Positions 35,313 to 44,000 of a stretch of DNA of 64,000 nucleotides are shown piece after piece. The DNA is from DASXHD01 sp038239005 (GTDB lineage Bacteria; Myxococcota_A; Polyangia; Polyangiales; Polyangiaceae): the NCBI GenBank assembly GCA_038239005.1, contig JBBSFE010000002.1, forward strand, positions 62,001 through 126,000. Direction: 5' to 3'. The position numbers were made by a program, and so were the translations under genes. The notes beneath the pieces are model-generated. The model ran no database searches. It saw nothing but the letters and a program-made list of their open reading frames with translations, and was not told where the DNA came from. The first letter of the stretch is position 1. Each line of letters opens with the position of its first letter.

Positions 35313-37195
35313 TGGGGCTCGCAACGGTCGCGCCGACGAAGGTGGTCGAGCGCAAGGCGAAGGAACGGCTCGACGAGCTGTGTGAAGTGTCTCTCGAAGG
35401 AGCGCAGCGCGAAGAGATCGTCTTCTGGTTCGTGCGCTTGATGGATTGGTTGCGCCCGAAAAAGTCGGCCGAGGCCGGCGCGCGCGTTCGATACTTCGAG
35501 ACGATGCTCGAGCGCAACGAGCCGTGGAAAGCCAATGTGAGCGCCGCGCTCACTTTGCTCGTGGAGGGTTCCGAGGTCGAAGAGTTTCTGGCGTACGGCG
35601 GCATCCCGAAGGATTTTCATTTCATCGGCGCGGTCTCCGATTGGCTTACCGCCCGTTTCTTGCCCACGCCGTGCGACACGCGCGACGTCGAGGCGGTCGT
35701 GCGTGCGACGTTTCGCGCCGGTGATCTGGTGTGGCTCGCACGGAGCGGCGTCGTCGCGGCGCTCGCGAAATTGCTGCCGCCCGCGCTGCTCGCAACCCTC
35801 ACGGAGGCCGCGCAGCAAGCGATGATCGATCTCAGTCATCAGCTCGTCGCGCAGGCACGCGCACCTGCGTTGCGCGTTCTCGACCGCGCGCGCTCGCCGT
35901 TTCCCGGGCTCCATTCGGCTGCAGCCGAGTTCGTTGCGTCCGAAGACAAATCGTCTGATGCCATCGTCGGCCGCGTATCGCAATGCCTCGAGGCCATCGA
36001 GGAGCTTCGTGAGGGCCTCGCGCGTCGCGGCGCCGATCTCAACACCACATTCCAACTCGCTCGCATGACGGACCAGCTTCGCCGCTTTCGCGACCTCGCG
36101 CGTCTTCAGACGGCAACACACCCGGCAAACGTCGTCCTCTCGATGCTGCGTGACACCGTGCGAAACGATCGCGGCGCGCACTTGTTTCGTCGGTCATCGA
36201 AACTCTTGGTGCGCAACGTCGTCGACACCACGTCGGAGGTCGGCAGCGAATACCTGAAAAGCGACTCGTGGAGCGCAAGCTTTCGCGCGGGTATGGGCGG
36301 CGGATTGATCATGGCGTTCGCCACGGCCGCGAAGTACACGCTCGCGCGGCTTTCGCTGCCGGCTGCCTACGAGGGCATCGTCTTCTCGTTGAACTACGCG
36401 GCGGCGTTCTTGGCCGCGTATCTCTTGCACTGGACGATCGCGACCAAGCTTCCGGCGCACACGGCCGCCGCGCTTGCGCACTGTGTCGAAGGCAAAGAAG
36501 GCCCTCGGCTTCGCCTCGAGAAATTCGCAACGACGTGGCGCTCGCTCGTCCGTCTTCAGATGGGCGGGCTCCTCGGCAACGTCGTCTCCGTCGTGCCGGC
36601 AGCGCTCCTCCTCGACGAAATCGCGCGTCGTATGTTCAAGCACTCGGTTCTCACCGAAACTGCGCGCGAGCACGTGCTTGCTTCGCACTCGTGGGTCGGG
36701 CCGTCGATCTTTTACGCGGCGCTCACCGGAGTATTCTTGTGGGTGAGCAGCCTTTTCGGCGCTCTCGCCGACAACTGGGCGCGTGTCGGGCGGGTCGAGC
36801 AATCGCTCGCTACCAACGTCCGCGCAATGCGGATGTGGGGCGCACGTCGCGCACACCGCCTTGCGCACGCGTTCGTGCATCGCATCGGCGGGCTCGTCAG
36901 CAACACGACGCTCGGATTTTTGCTCGGCGGCGTTCCTGCGTTTTTCGCCATATTGAGCATTCCGATCGAGATCCGTCACGTCACGGTCAGCTCGGGCTCG
37001 GTCGCGATTGCGTGTCGAGGAATGCACGGTCTCGCGGTGCTCGACTCGATCACGACGGTCGCTGCGATCGGCGTCGTCAACGTCGTCATGTCGTTTGCGC
37101 TCGCGCTTTGGTTCGCACTTCGCACGACAGACGAACCCGGTAAAGCCGGCGCACTCGTAAAAATCGGCGTGAAGCGATGGCTCCACGGAAAATGA
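35312..37195 (+). CDS. SpecificRecomb (Gcr) family membrane protein
   Basis: The 627-residue protein starts at ATG 35312, inside TGATG. It has a soluble helical N-terminal half and a multi-helix C-terminal half that matches the SpecificRecomb family (Pfam PF10136), with FRAGMGGGLIMAFATAAKYTLA, YEGIVFSLNYAAAFLAAYLLH, TIATKLPAHTAAALA, NVVSVVPAALLLDEIARRMF and GFLLGGVPAFF. The family is named after gonococcal Gcr. The polytopic layout and the membrane neighbours make a membrane role more likely than DNA recombination (inference). Paired with an AI-2E transporter here. Confidence 0.88.
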   Translation: MGLATVAPTKVVERKAKERLDELCEVSLEGAQREEIVFWFVRLMDWLRPKKSAEAGARVRYFETMLERNEPWKANVSAALTLLVEGSEVEEFLAYGGIPKDFHFIGAVSDWLTARFLPTPCDTRDVEAVVRATFRAGDLVWLARSGVVAALAKLLPPALLATLTEAAQQAMIDLSHQLVAQARAPALRVLDRARSPFPGLHSAAAEFVASEDKSSDAIVGRVSQCLEAIEELREGLARRGADLNTTFQLARMTDQLRRFRDLARLQTATHPANVVLSMLRDTVRNDRGAHLFRRSSKLLVRNVVDTTSEVGSEYLKSDSWSASFRAGMGGGLIMAFATAAKYTLARLSLPAAYEGIVFSLNYAAAFLAAYLLHWTIATKLPAHTAAALAHCVEGKEGPRLRLEKFATTWRSLVRLQMGGLLGNVVSVVPAALLLDEIARRMFKHSVLTETAREHVLASHSWVGPSIFYAALTGVFLWVSSLFGALADNWARVGRVEQSLATNVRAMRMWGARRAHRLAHAFVHRIGGLVSNTTLGFLLGGVPAFFAILSIPIEIRHVTVSSGSVAIACRGMHGLAVLDSITTVAAIGVVNVVMSFALALWFALRTTDEPGKAGALVKIGVKRWLHGK

Positions 37196-37220
37196 ATCGG
37201 CACGCAATCGAGGTGTTTCC

Positions 37221-37586
37221 ATGAAGAACAAGAATTTGAAAAAGAAGTCGCACGCCAAGGAAGAGATCGTTGCAGTCGCGGGTGCGATTGCAGGCGGGGC
37301 CGTCGGAGCCATGGGCGGACCGGCAGGAATCGTCGCCGGAGCGATCATGGGCGGCGCCGTCGGAACTGCCATCGGACACACGCTCGAAAAGGACGACGAG
37401 CGCGCACACGAGGTCGAAGAAGATCTCGACAAAGACATCGGCGTCTCCGGTGGAGACTTGGGCGCCGCATCCCCGAATCAACCGCCAGCGAAGCGCGGCA
37501 ACTATTCCGCGGGTTCGGCCGGCGCGCCGACCAGCGGTGGCTCCGCGCCGAGCGAAGGGCCTCTTCAATCGCTCGACGACGATTGA
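37221..37586 (+). CDS. Glycine-zipper small membrane protein
   Basis: The 121-residue product has GAGGT as a Shine-Dalgarno and a basic N-terminus (MKNKNLKKKSHAKEE). A glycine-zipper membrane region (AVAGAIAGGAVGAMGGPAGIVAGAIMGGAVGTAIGH) follows. The tail is acidic and then Ser/Gly/Pro-rich. Glycine zippers are found in outer-membrane and inner-membrane proteins that oligomerise. It may be cotranscribed with the upstream Gcr-family gene 25 bases away. Confidence 0.75.
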   Translation: MKNKNLKKKSHAKEEIVAVAGAIAGGAVGAMGGPAGIVAGAIMGGAVGTAIGHTLEKDDERAHEVEEDLDKDIGVSGGDLGAASPNQPPAKRGNYSAGSAGAPTSGGSAPSEGPLQSLDDD

Positions 37587-37643
37587 GCTGCTCGGCATCG
37601 AGTGCGGTGAAACGGCGAGGGCGCGGCAGGCATCGGACGATGC

Positions 37644-38021
37644 ATGAGCGCCGCACTCGCCTGTAAGCCGAACATTTCCGCGTCGGGCCGGCGTCGCCGC
37701 CGCATGGTTGGTTACGTCGCTTCGGCGATTGCAGGCGTCATGGTCGTCGGGCTCGCGACCGCACACGTGGGATGGTGGTGGCGCACGCTCGTCTTTTTGC
37801 CGGCCGCGCTCGCCGCGACTGGGTTTCTCCAGGCCTCGCGCGGAACGTGCGTCGCGCACGCCGCACGCGGCACGTTCGAGCACGACGATTTGTCGACGAC
37901 GCCCGCACCCGAGGACGACGTCGCCGCGAGCCGTCGTGTCGCCGCAGCGATCCGCCGTGATGCGATCATCGTCGGGTTCGTCGCCGCGACGGTGAGTGCC
38001 GCGACCTCGCTCTTGATGTAG
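37644..38021 (+). CDS. Small membrane protein with conserved TCVA motif
   Basis: The 125-residue protein has a basic N-terminal cluster (GRRRRRM), three hydrophobic segments (GYVASAIAGVMVVGLATAHVG, LVFLPAALAATGFLQA, IIVGFVAATVSAATSLL) and the motif SRGTCVAHAARGT between the second and third. I recall this arrangement (LVFLPFWxxALGFFQAREKTCVALAA) from many uncharacterised bacterial membrane proteins. No role is known. Confidence 0.7.
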   Translation: MSAALACKPNISASGRRRRRMVGYVASAIAGVMVVGLATAHVGWWWRTLVFLPAALAATGFLQASRGTCVAHAARGTFEHDDLSTTPAPEDDVAASRRVAAAIRRDAIIVGFVAATVSAATSLLM

Positions 38022-38047
38022 GTATCCGGAAAACAAATGGCCGCGTC

Positions 38048-38734
38048 ATGCGTATGAGATGTGTGCGTTCTCTCCGCATCCTCTCCTGCATCGTTTTGGC
38101 GTGTTGCACGTCGCATCCCTCCACGACGGTCGTCCTACCGGAAGCGGACGCAGGTCGAGCACCACCAGCTGCGACGTCATCGATGACAGCAACGCCTCCG
38201 ACGATTCCAACGGCGTTCTTCCCACCGGGGACGTTTCCCGAGCGCGTCGATGGGCTCGTGTCGGGCTGGTATGGCAAGCACCTCACGGCGATGGGCGAAC
38301 CGTCGCTATGGGCTGCGTCGGCGCGAGGCGAGACCGCCTATCGATTCCTCTGGTTGCGAACTTGGGGGAGGCCACTCTCGGTCCGCGTGACGCGCGACGG
38401 TAAGCGCGCGCACCTCGCGGCAACGCGACTCACGGGCGATGGCGGATACGATCCCGGCAAAGTCGACGTGCACCGCGAACGCGACCTCACCGAGTCGGAG
38501 TGGCAGGGCCTCGAGTCGGCGATTGCGGCGGCAAGCTTCGACACGATCGAGACGCAAGCAGAGATGGGTCATGATGGAGCGCAGTGGATCATCGAGCGCT
38601 CTAAGGACGCTCACTACCGCCTCGTCGAGCGTTGGTCACCGCAGACGACCGGCAAGCACGTCACGTTCAGGCGTGCGTGCGAGGTTTTCCTCGACCTCGC
38701 GGGTCGCGATCTGGTGACGGGCGACGTGTATTGA
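38048..38734 (+). CDS. Hypothetical lipoprotein
   Basis: The signal peptide ends RILSCIVLACC, with the lipid Cys at 19 or 20. A Pro/Thr/Ala linker follows. The C-terminal 150 residues form an alpha/beta domain with no motif I recognise (GGYDPGKVDVHRERDLTESEWQGLESAIAAASF). It is followed 19 bases later by the phytochelatin-synthase-like gene on the same strand. Confidence 0.7.
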   Translation: MRMRCVRSLRILSCIVLACCTSHPSTTVVLPEADAGRAPPAATSSMTATPPTIPTAFFPPGTFPERVDGLVSGWYGKHLTAMGEPSLWAASARGETAYRFLWLRTWGRPLSVRVTRDGKRAHLAATRLTGDGGYDPGKVDVHRERDLTESEWQGLESAIAAASFDTIETQAEMGHDGAQWIIERSKDAHYRLVERWSPQTTGKHVTFRRACEVFLDLAGRDLVTGDVY

Positions 38735-38753
38735 CGATGTAGACTCCGTCGCC

Positions 38754-39440
38754 ATGACGCGATGGCGCAAATTCCGGCTGGGGTGCGGCGGCGCGTTCCT
38801 TCTCTTTGTGGCGCTTTTTCTGGCGCTTCCGACGCGGAAAATCATCTTCCGCAAGCACTACGACGTCGTCTCGATCGCGACGCTTCCCGAATACAAAGAT
38901 CACGCGCTCCTCGACCGCGCGCACGCGCAGCCGGCGGTGAGCGCGTATCCGTCGCCGCCGCTCTTTCAAACGAACGGCTCTCTCTGCGGACCCACGAGCC
39001 TCGCGAACGTGTTCCGCAGCCTCGGCGACGAGAAAGCCACGGCCGACTCGGTGCTCGCGGGCTCCGGAAAATGCTCGAGCGGCATGTGCTTCATGGGCCT
39101 CTCGCTCGACGAGCTCGCCGACATCGCGCGAAGGCATTCCGGCGTTCGGGTCACGGTGATCCGCGATTTGTCGATCGCCGATTTTCGAAAGCACCTCGCG
39201 CAGACGAACGACCCGAACAAGCGCTACACGATCAACTTCGATCGCGGCCCGCTCTTCGGGCTCGAGGGCGGGCACCACTCTCCGATCGGCGGCTACCTCG
39301 CCGAGGAAGATCTCGTGCTCGTCATCGACGTCAACGAGAAGTACGCGCCATGGCTCGTGAAGGCCGAACGCCTCTTCGGGGCGATGGACACCCTAGACGG
39401 CGGCAAGAAGCGCGGTCTCCTCTTGATCGAGAAGACCTGA
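38754..39440 (+). CDS. Phytochelatin synthase family protein, membrane-anchored
   Basis: The 228-residue protein begins with a membrane helix (residues 13-25) and then a papain-like phytochelatin synthase domain. The catalytic Cys is 78 in SLCGPTSLANVF, the His 174/175 in GGHHSPIGGY and the Asp 192 in VIDVNEKY. Bacterial members often hydrolyse glutathione to gamma-glutamylcysteine instead of making phytochelatins. The N-terminal helix would put the domain in the periplasm. No metal-resistance genes are adjacent. It converges with the GT-C-like gene. Confidence 0.82.
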   Translation: MTRWRKFRLGCGGAFLLFVALFLALPTRKIIFRKHYDVVSIATLPEYKDHALLDRAHAQPAVSAYPSPPLFQTNGSLCGPTSLANVFRSLGDEKATADSVLAGSGKCSSGMCFMGLSLDELADIARRHSGVRVTVIRDLSIADFRKHLAQTNDPNKRYTINFDRGPLFGLEGGHHSPIGGYLAEEDLVLVIDVNEKYAPWLVKAERLFGAMDTLDGGKKRGLLLIEKT

Positions 39441-39457
39441 GCTCGCCGGGTTTGATG

Positions 39458-41644
39458 CTAGTTTCGCGTCCAGATCTTGACCGAGCCTATGTATTCGGAG
39501 TGGTAGTTCTTCTCGATGAAGTGCCCGGTGTCCTCACCGAGTAGGCCAAAGTCCTCGCCGAGGATGAGCGCCGGTGGATCATGCGTCAATTGCTCGAGGG
39601 CACGGCGGCGCAGCGCCTCGGTCACCACCTCGTCGCTCTTGTCGAACGAGGTGGGGTTGCGCCGCTCGGTAAGGAACGCTTCGGTGCCTCCGTTGATGGA
39701 GCCCGTCGTGACGTAGACGGGATCGGTGGGCTTGGTATGAGCGCGCACCCATCGCACGGGGACGAGGTGCGCATCGGTCACGAGCTCGTCGCCCGCGCGC
39801 GGTATGTCGGCGTAGTGGTACGGCGCGCCGGTCGACGGTCGCTCCTTCCCCGATGCGATGCGCGAGAGCCTCGCGTTGATTGGAGTCGCCGCGGTCGCGA
39901 GCCAGATGGCCGGAAGGATCATCACCGCGACAGTGCCGAAGCGGAGCTTCGATGCCCCCGCGGCCATCGCAACGAACAGCACGAGCGCGGGCGCCTGGGC
40001 ACTGAGCATGTGCTCGGCGTCCTCGAGCATGAAGGCGTGACGCAGCGCCATCGCCACGAAGAGCGAGAGCGCGATGATGACGATCGCGCGACGATCGAGC
40101 CGACGACGCACGATCGCAACGAGGCCATGAACGAAGCCGGCGATCACGAGAGCAGGGCACACGAAGTCCTCGAGCGCGAGCAGACCGTCGTTGTTCTCGA
40201 GGCGGGATGGCGCGACGAGCGCGTGCCACGACGAGACGCTTTCGAACGTGACGATGTGAGGTGTGCCACCCCACGGAAGCCCGGCGAACACGCGCACCGT
40301 CCACGCGTACCCGCCGAAGAACGCGCCGAGCTTTCCGTTGACCGCGTAGTAGGCGAGCAACGGAACGATGGCGATTGCGATCCCGATCCCGAACGCGCGA
40401 AGCGAGCGGAGAAGCTCGCGAAACCGCACTCGCCTTGCAAGGAATTCGAGACCCAAGCCGCCAAGGACGGCAGCGAGCGCAGGCACGCCGAAGTCGTGAC
40501 TGTAAAGAGCCGCAAGGCCGATCAGCACCCCTCCCCACACGAGACGACGTGATCCGAGCGTGACGACGACGGCGAGCGTTGCGAGCGCCGGGCGAAGGAC
40601 GTCACCCCAACCAAACGCAAAGCTCGCCCAGTAGACGACGTAGCTCACGAGCGGCGAGTGCGTGACAGCGAGCAGCAGCCCGACGAACGGCACCAGCACC
40701 TGTTTGCCCGCCACGCGGTGCATCGCGAAGACGATGAGCGTGCACCCGGTGAGGTTGACCACGACGTGCGCGAGTCGAACGTGATCGAGCGTGATGCCGC
40801 CGGCCGCCCAAGCGATGACCGCGAGCGCGTACTCCCGAATCGGGCCGTAGGTAAAGCCGGCGTCGGCCATCATCAACTTGCCGAAGCTCATCGAGTTGAT
40901 CCACCCGAGGTGCTGGCCTTCATGACCTCCCACATCGGCGGAGAAGAGATCGCGAAACGCCCACGGGAGAAAGAACACGGAGCCGAGGGCGACGAGCGCG
41001 GCCACGATGGCGTTGTTGCGAGCCCACGCGTTGATTCGCCCGTCGCGCGCGACGGCCCACAAGATCGTCGCGGCAGCGAGCGCACACACGACGGCGAGCG
41101 AGGTTGGATTACGCCGAAGCCCTTCAAGAGGGAGCAACAGCAACGGAAGCCCCGCAGTCGCGAGACGCCAGCGCGTGTGAGGCCTCAGCGATGCAGCCGC
41201 GAGCATCGCTGACGTTGCTCCCGCGCCCATCACGACCGTCATGAACGCCGGGAACGTCTGCGCAACCGGAAACCACAAGCCGACGCCGAGGCAAGCGCCT
41301 TCGATTGCCACGCACACGAGCGGTTCGTGCGGAGAGCAGCGCGGAGCGACCTCGCCCGTCATGAGCAGGGGAGTCAGCGAAGCGATCGCAATCGGCGCCG
41401 CGTATACGAGCCACGGCGCCGCGAGTCCACCCACGATCACGCCCGCCGCGACAACGAGCACGGGCGCAACCCACGGCCGACCCCAGCGCGTGCACGCCCA
41501 GAGAAGCAGAAGGCCGAGGCCCGCACCCGCGAGCGAGCATACGCCCGCGACGAGAAACCCATAATAGGGAGTGAACCAATAAGCCGCGCGAGGCACGACC
41601 CTCTCGGTGATCGCCGCCGCAATGGGCTCGACCGAGTGACGCAT
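39458..41644 (-). CDS. Large polytopic membrane protein, GT-C-like
   Basis: The product is 728 residues from ATG 41642-41644; a GTG at 41705-41707 would add 21 residues. It has about 14 hydrophobic segments and an acidic/His loop with SADVGGHEGQHLGWINSMSFGKLM after the seventh or eighth, plus a soluble C-terminal domain of about 120 residues (VPVRWVRAHTKPTDPVYVTTGSINGG). This is the layout of a GT-C lipid-sugar transferase, similar in style to the protein at 12.8 kb. Family assignment is by topology only. Confidence 0.65.
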   Translation of the reverse strand: MRHSVEPIAAAITERVVPRAAYWFTPYYGFLVAGVCSLAGAGLGLLLLWACTRWGRPWVAPVLVVAAGVIVGGLAAPWLVYAAPIAIASLTPLLMTGEVAPRCSPHEPLVCVAIEGACLGVGLWFPVAQTFPAFMTVVMGAGATSAMLAAASLRPHTRWRLATAGLPLLLLPLEGLRRNPTSLAVVCALAAATILWAVARDGRINAWARNNAIVAALVALGSVFFLPWAFRDLFSADVGGHEGQHLGWINSMSFGKLMMADAGFTYGPIREYALAVIAWAAGGITLDHVRLAHVVVNLTGCTLIVFAMHRVAGKQVLVPFVGLLLAVTHSPLVSYVVYWASFAFGWGDVLRPALATLAVVVTLGSRRLVWGGVLIGLAALYSHDFGVPALAAVLGGLGLEFLARRVRFRELLRSLRAFGIGIAIAIVPLLAYYAVNGKLGAFFGGYAWTVRVFAGLPWGGTPHIVTFESVSSWHALVAPSRLENNDGLLALEDFVCPALVIAGFVHGLVAIVRRRLDRRAIVIIALSLFVAMALRHAFMLEDAEHMLSAQAPALVLFVAMAAGASKLRFGTVAVMILPAIWLATAATPINARLSRIASGKERPSTGAPYHYADIPRAGDELVTDAHLVPVRWVRAHTKPTDPVYVTTGSINGGTEAFLTERRNPTSFDKSDEVVTEALRRRALEQLTHDPPALILGEDFGLLGEDTGHFIEKNYHSEYIGSVKIWTRN

Positions 41645-41741
41645 GGCGAGCAGCGAGACAACCGCCCCGCCCGCCGCGCACGTTGCGTCGGAGGTGTGCG
41701 ACCTCACTGACCCATGCAGTCGCCGCCGCTGACGTTGAGGA

Positions 41742-41891
41742 TCATCGGAGCGCCTCGAATTGTTTCTTGAGCTCGTCGATTTGTTTCTGCTGCTCTTGCA
41801 CCGCGGCGATGAGCATACTCGTGTAGCCGTAGAGATCGACGTGCGTCTGATCGCTCTGCGCTGTTGGATATTCCTCCGGCACTATATCGCA
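41742..41891 (-). pseudogene. Fragment of a Peptidase_S74 (intramolecular chaperone) C-terminus
   Basis: About 49 codons ending in TGA read CDIVPEEYPTAQSDQ, then THVDLYGYTSMLIAAVQEQQ and KQIDELKKQFEALR. This is the characteristic end of S74 chaperone domains of tail-fibre-like and surface proteins. Upstream the frame loses all protein character, so only the terminus remains. The region 41708-42016 holds nothing else except the promoter area of the gene at 42017. A 13-codon ATG frame (MILNVSGG) overlaps its stop. Confidence 0.6.
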
Positions 41892-42016
41892 GTGACGGGA
41901 TCGATCTCGCACACGCGCTCGGCAAGAGGACAACACCGAGCGGCTCGTGGAACGGACACGACCGGAGGTCACGGACCTAGCTACTTCGTGCGGGCTGATT
42001 CTGCTATGAAACGCCG

Positions 42017-42427
42017 ATGCGATTCATTGGGTTGCTCGCGTTGACCGGAGCTCTTGCGTGCGGCGGAAAGATCGATGGCGACGATGGCGGCGCGGGTGGC
42101 GTCGACTCGGGCGCCGCGAAAGATGGGCAGGGCAAGAGTGACGTCATCATCATTCCGCCCACGAGCGATGCGGGCCCGCCGCAACTTTGCACGCTCGGCA
42201 TGGGAGAAGGCTCCGTCGGCAGCGACGGGTCGTGCTCCGCGTCGCAAGACTGGACATGCGGCGCCGTGAAATACACTGTGGCGTGTAACTGCCCCAAGGG
42301 CGCGTGCTTCTGCACGACCGGCAATCAAAGCGCAACGGTGCTGACGACCCTCATGTGCCCCACGTGCGACGTCTCCGGTTCGACGCTCGACTCGCTCGCA
42401 AAGCTCTGCGGATTCCCCCCGCCATGA
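42017..42427 (+). CDS. Cys-containing lipoprotein
   Basis: The signal peptide is MRFIGLLALTGALAC (Cys 15). A Gly/Asp linker follows, and then a 75-residue domain with eight Cys, among them VACNCPKGACFCTTG and LMCPTCDVSG. It overlaps the next lipoprotein gene by four bases (ATGA), so the two are cotranslated. Confidence 0.75.
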   Translation: MRFIGLLALTGALACGGKIDGDDGGAGGVDSGAAKDGQGKSDVIIIPPTSDAGPPQLCTLGMGEGSVGSDGSCSASQDWTCGAVKYTVACNCPKGACFCTTGNQSATVLTTLMCPTCDVSGSTLDSLAKLCGFPPP

Positions 42428-43974
42428 ACATCACATCCAAGGCCGGGCTCTTGTCGGTGGCGATTGCATGTGGCGGCGCTCAAACGCCCGTGACGGAGAA
42501 CGTTCACCTCGACAAACCCGACGCAGCGGCCACCGCAGCGACGAACGCGGTCATCGAGAAGCTCGGCATTCCGCACGATGCGCCCTTCTTCGTGACCTTC
42601 GACGCAACGGCGCTCGCACGCATCAACGAGCTTCGCTCGGAAATCGAGCACACGCTCGATTTGGCAAGCGGCACGCTCCTCGACAACGCAGCGTCGTTCG
42701 GGTTCGACGTGAAGCGTCCCGTGACGATCGCCGTCGCCCCACTCGACGACGCACAGACGAAGCTCATCACCGATCTTCGCGCCACCGCCAGCGACAAACC
42801 CACGCCGGTCAGCGATCAGGCCGTTCAGCGCGTGCTCGCCGCGGGCTCGCCGATCGTGATTCGTTTTCTCCTCCCCACGACGGATGCCGGCAAGCTCACG
42901 CGAACGATCACCACGTTCCTCCACTCGGATCACTGGCACCACACAGCTTCGGGTTGGGATCAGCACACGAAGCATCTCGAGATCACCGACGACGGTCAGA
43001 ACGTCGCCGTAGATCTCACGAGCTCGCGCGGCCGCGGTGAAAGAGCGGCGAGCGCGGCCATGGCGAAAGCCCACGACGCACCGCCCAACCTCGACGGCCG
43101 CACCGTGCGCGCATCGTGGTCGCCCGCCGCGCTCGCCAATCTGGGCTACCTCGATGGTCTCGCGAAGACTTGCGAAGCGGTGTCGGGCGACTCGATCGAC
43201 GCATCGCAGCGCGCGCGTATCGTCGAGCAAGGTTTCTGGGAAGCAAGCCGCGTGTTCGCGCTCGCAACGTTCGATCGCGTCGACGTCGAAGGGCGACTCG
43301 ATCCATTCGAGCTCGTCGGCCGCGCGCGTCCCGGCGCATCGTTCGCCGCGCTGCCCGCGGATGCGCTTACACAAGCGCCGGGCTACGCGATGGCGGGCTC
43401 GGTCATGTTCGCTCAAGCGTCGCGCGCGTTCCTCAAAGGTTGGTCGTTTCCTGGTGGCAGCGCGCGCAGCACGCTCGAAATGATGCGCGACGGCGGCTTC
43501 GCGGCCGTTTTCGTCGGCATCCCGCACATCATCGCCGCATCCGCCGAGCTCGAGCCGCGCCGCGCCGCGCTCTTCGATATCTCGCGCTTCGATCGCGTCG
43601 GCACGGCGTTCGGTCCGAACGAGGTCTACATGAGCGTGCTTCCCGCTGGCACCAAACGCGCAGCAGCGGAATGCGCGCTCGCACCATCGACGCCATGCGA
43701 TGCGAAGACGCGCCTCAAGCTCGGCGCCATCGCAAAAGTCGACGAGGTAAACGTGAAGCTCCTCGAGCTCGACAAGCGCTTCATCGTCATCGCCTCCCGC
43801 TCGGACTCCGCACCGCTCAGCGTACAAGCGCAGCCGCGCATGCTCGGAGCTCTCCACATGGACGTCGACACCTCGATGGCGACGAACCTCGTCGCCCCCA
43901 AAACTCTCCCGCCACACCTCAACGGCGAGCTCACGACGGACAACGGCACCATCGTCTTCCGTCTCGCGCCCTAA
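42424..43974 (+). CDS. Hypothetical lipoprotein, 516 residues
   Basis: The start is ATG 42424, overlapping the previous TGA. The signal peptide is MNITSKAGLLSVAIAC (Cys 16). The mature protein contains alternating helices and strands (PFFVTFDATALARINELRSEIEH and PVTIAVAPLDDAQTKLITDLRA), similar in style to DUF3352-like surface proteins, but I do not assign a family. Two Cys near the C-terminus (AAAECALAPSTPCDAK) may form a disulphide. Confidence 0.75.
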   Translation: MNITSKAGLLSVAIACGGAQTPVTENVHLDKPDAAATAATNAVIEKLGIPHDAPFFVTFDATALARINELRSEIEHTLDLASGTLLDNAASFGFDVKRPVTIAVAPLDDAQTKLITDLRATASDKPTPVSDQAVQRVLAAGSPIVIRFLLPTTDAGKLTRTITTFLHSDHWHHTASGWDQHTKHLEITDDGQNVAVDLTSSRGRGERAASAAMAKAHDAPPNLDGRTVRASWSPAALANLGYLDGLAKTCEAVSGDSIDASQRARIVEQGFWEASRVFALATFDRVDVEGRLDPFELVGRARPGASFAALPADALTQAPGYAMAGSVMFAQASRAFLKGWSFPGGSARSTLEMMRDGGFAAVFVGIPHIIAASAELEPRRAALFDISRFDRVGTAFGPNEVYMSVLPAGTKRAAAECALAPSTPCDAKTRLKLGAIAKVDEVNVKLLELDKRFIVIASRSDSAPLSVQAQPRMLGALHMDVDTSMATNLVAPKTLPPHLNGELTTDNGTIVFRLAP

Positions 43975-44000
43975 GGCGTCCTCGTAGTAAACCAGCGAGC

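Noticed and set aside
41704..41744. 13-codon ATG frame (MILNVSGG) before the GT-C-like gene
   Set aside because: It is too short and lacks a Shine-Dalgarno sequence, and it may be a chance product of the S74 remnant boundary.
42325..43917. 530-residue minus-strand frame opposite the 516-residue lipoprotein
   Set aside because: The plus-strand gene has a lipobox, a coupled start and natural composition, while the minus-strand product is Arg-rich and shadow-like.
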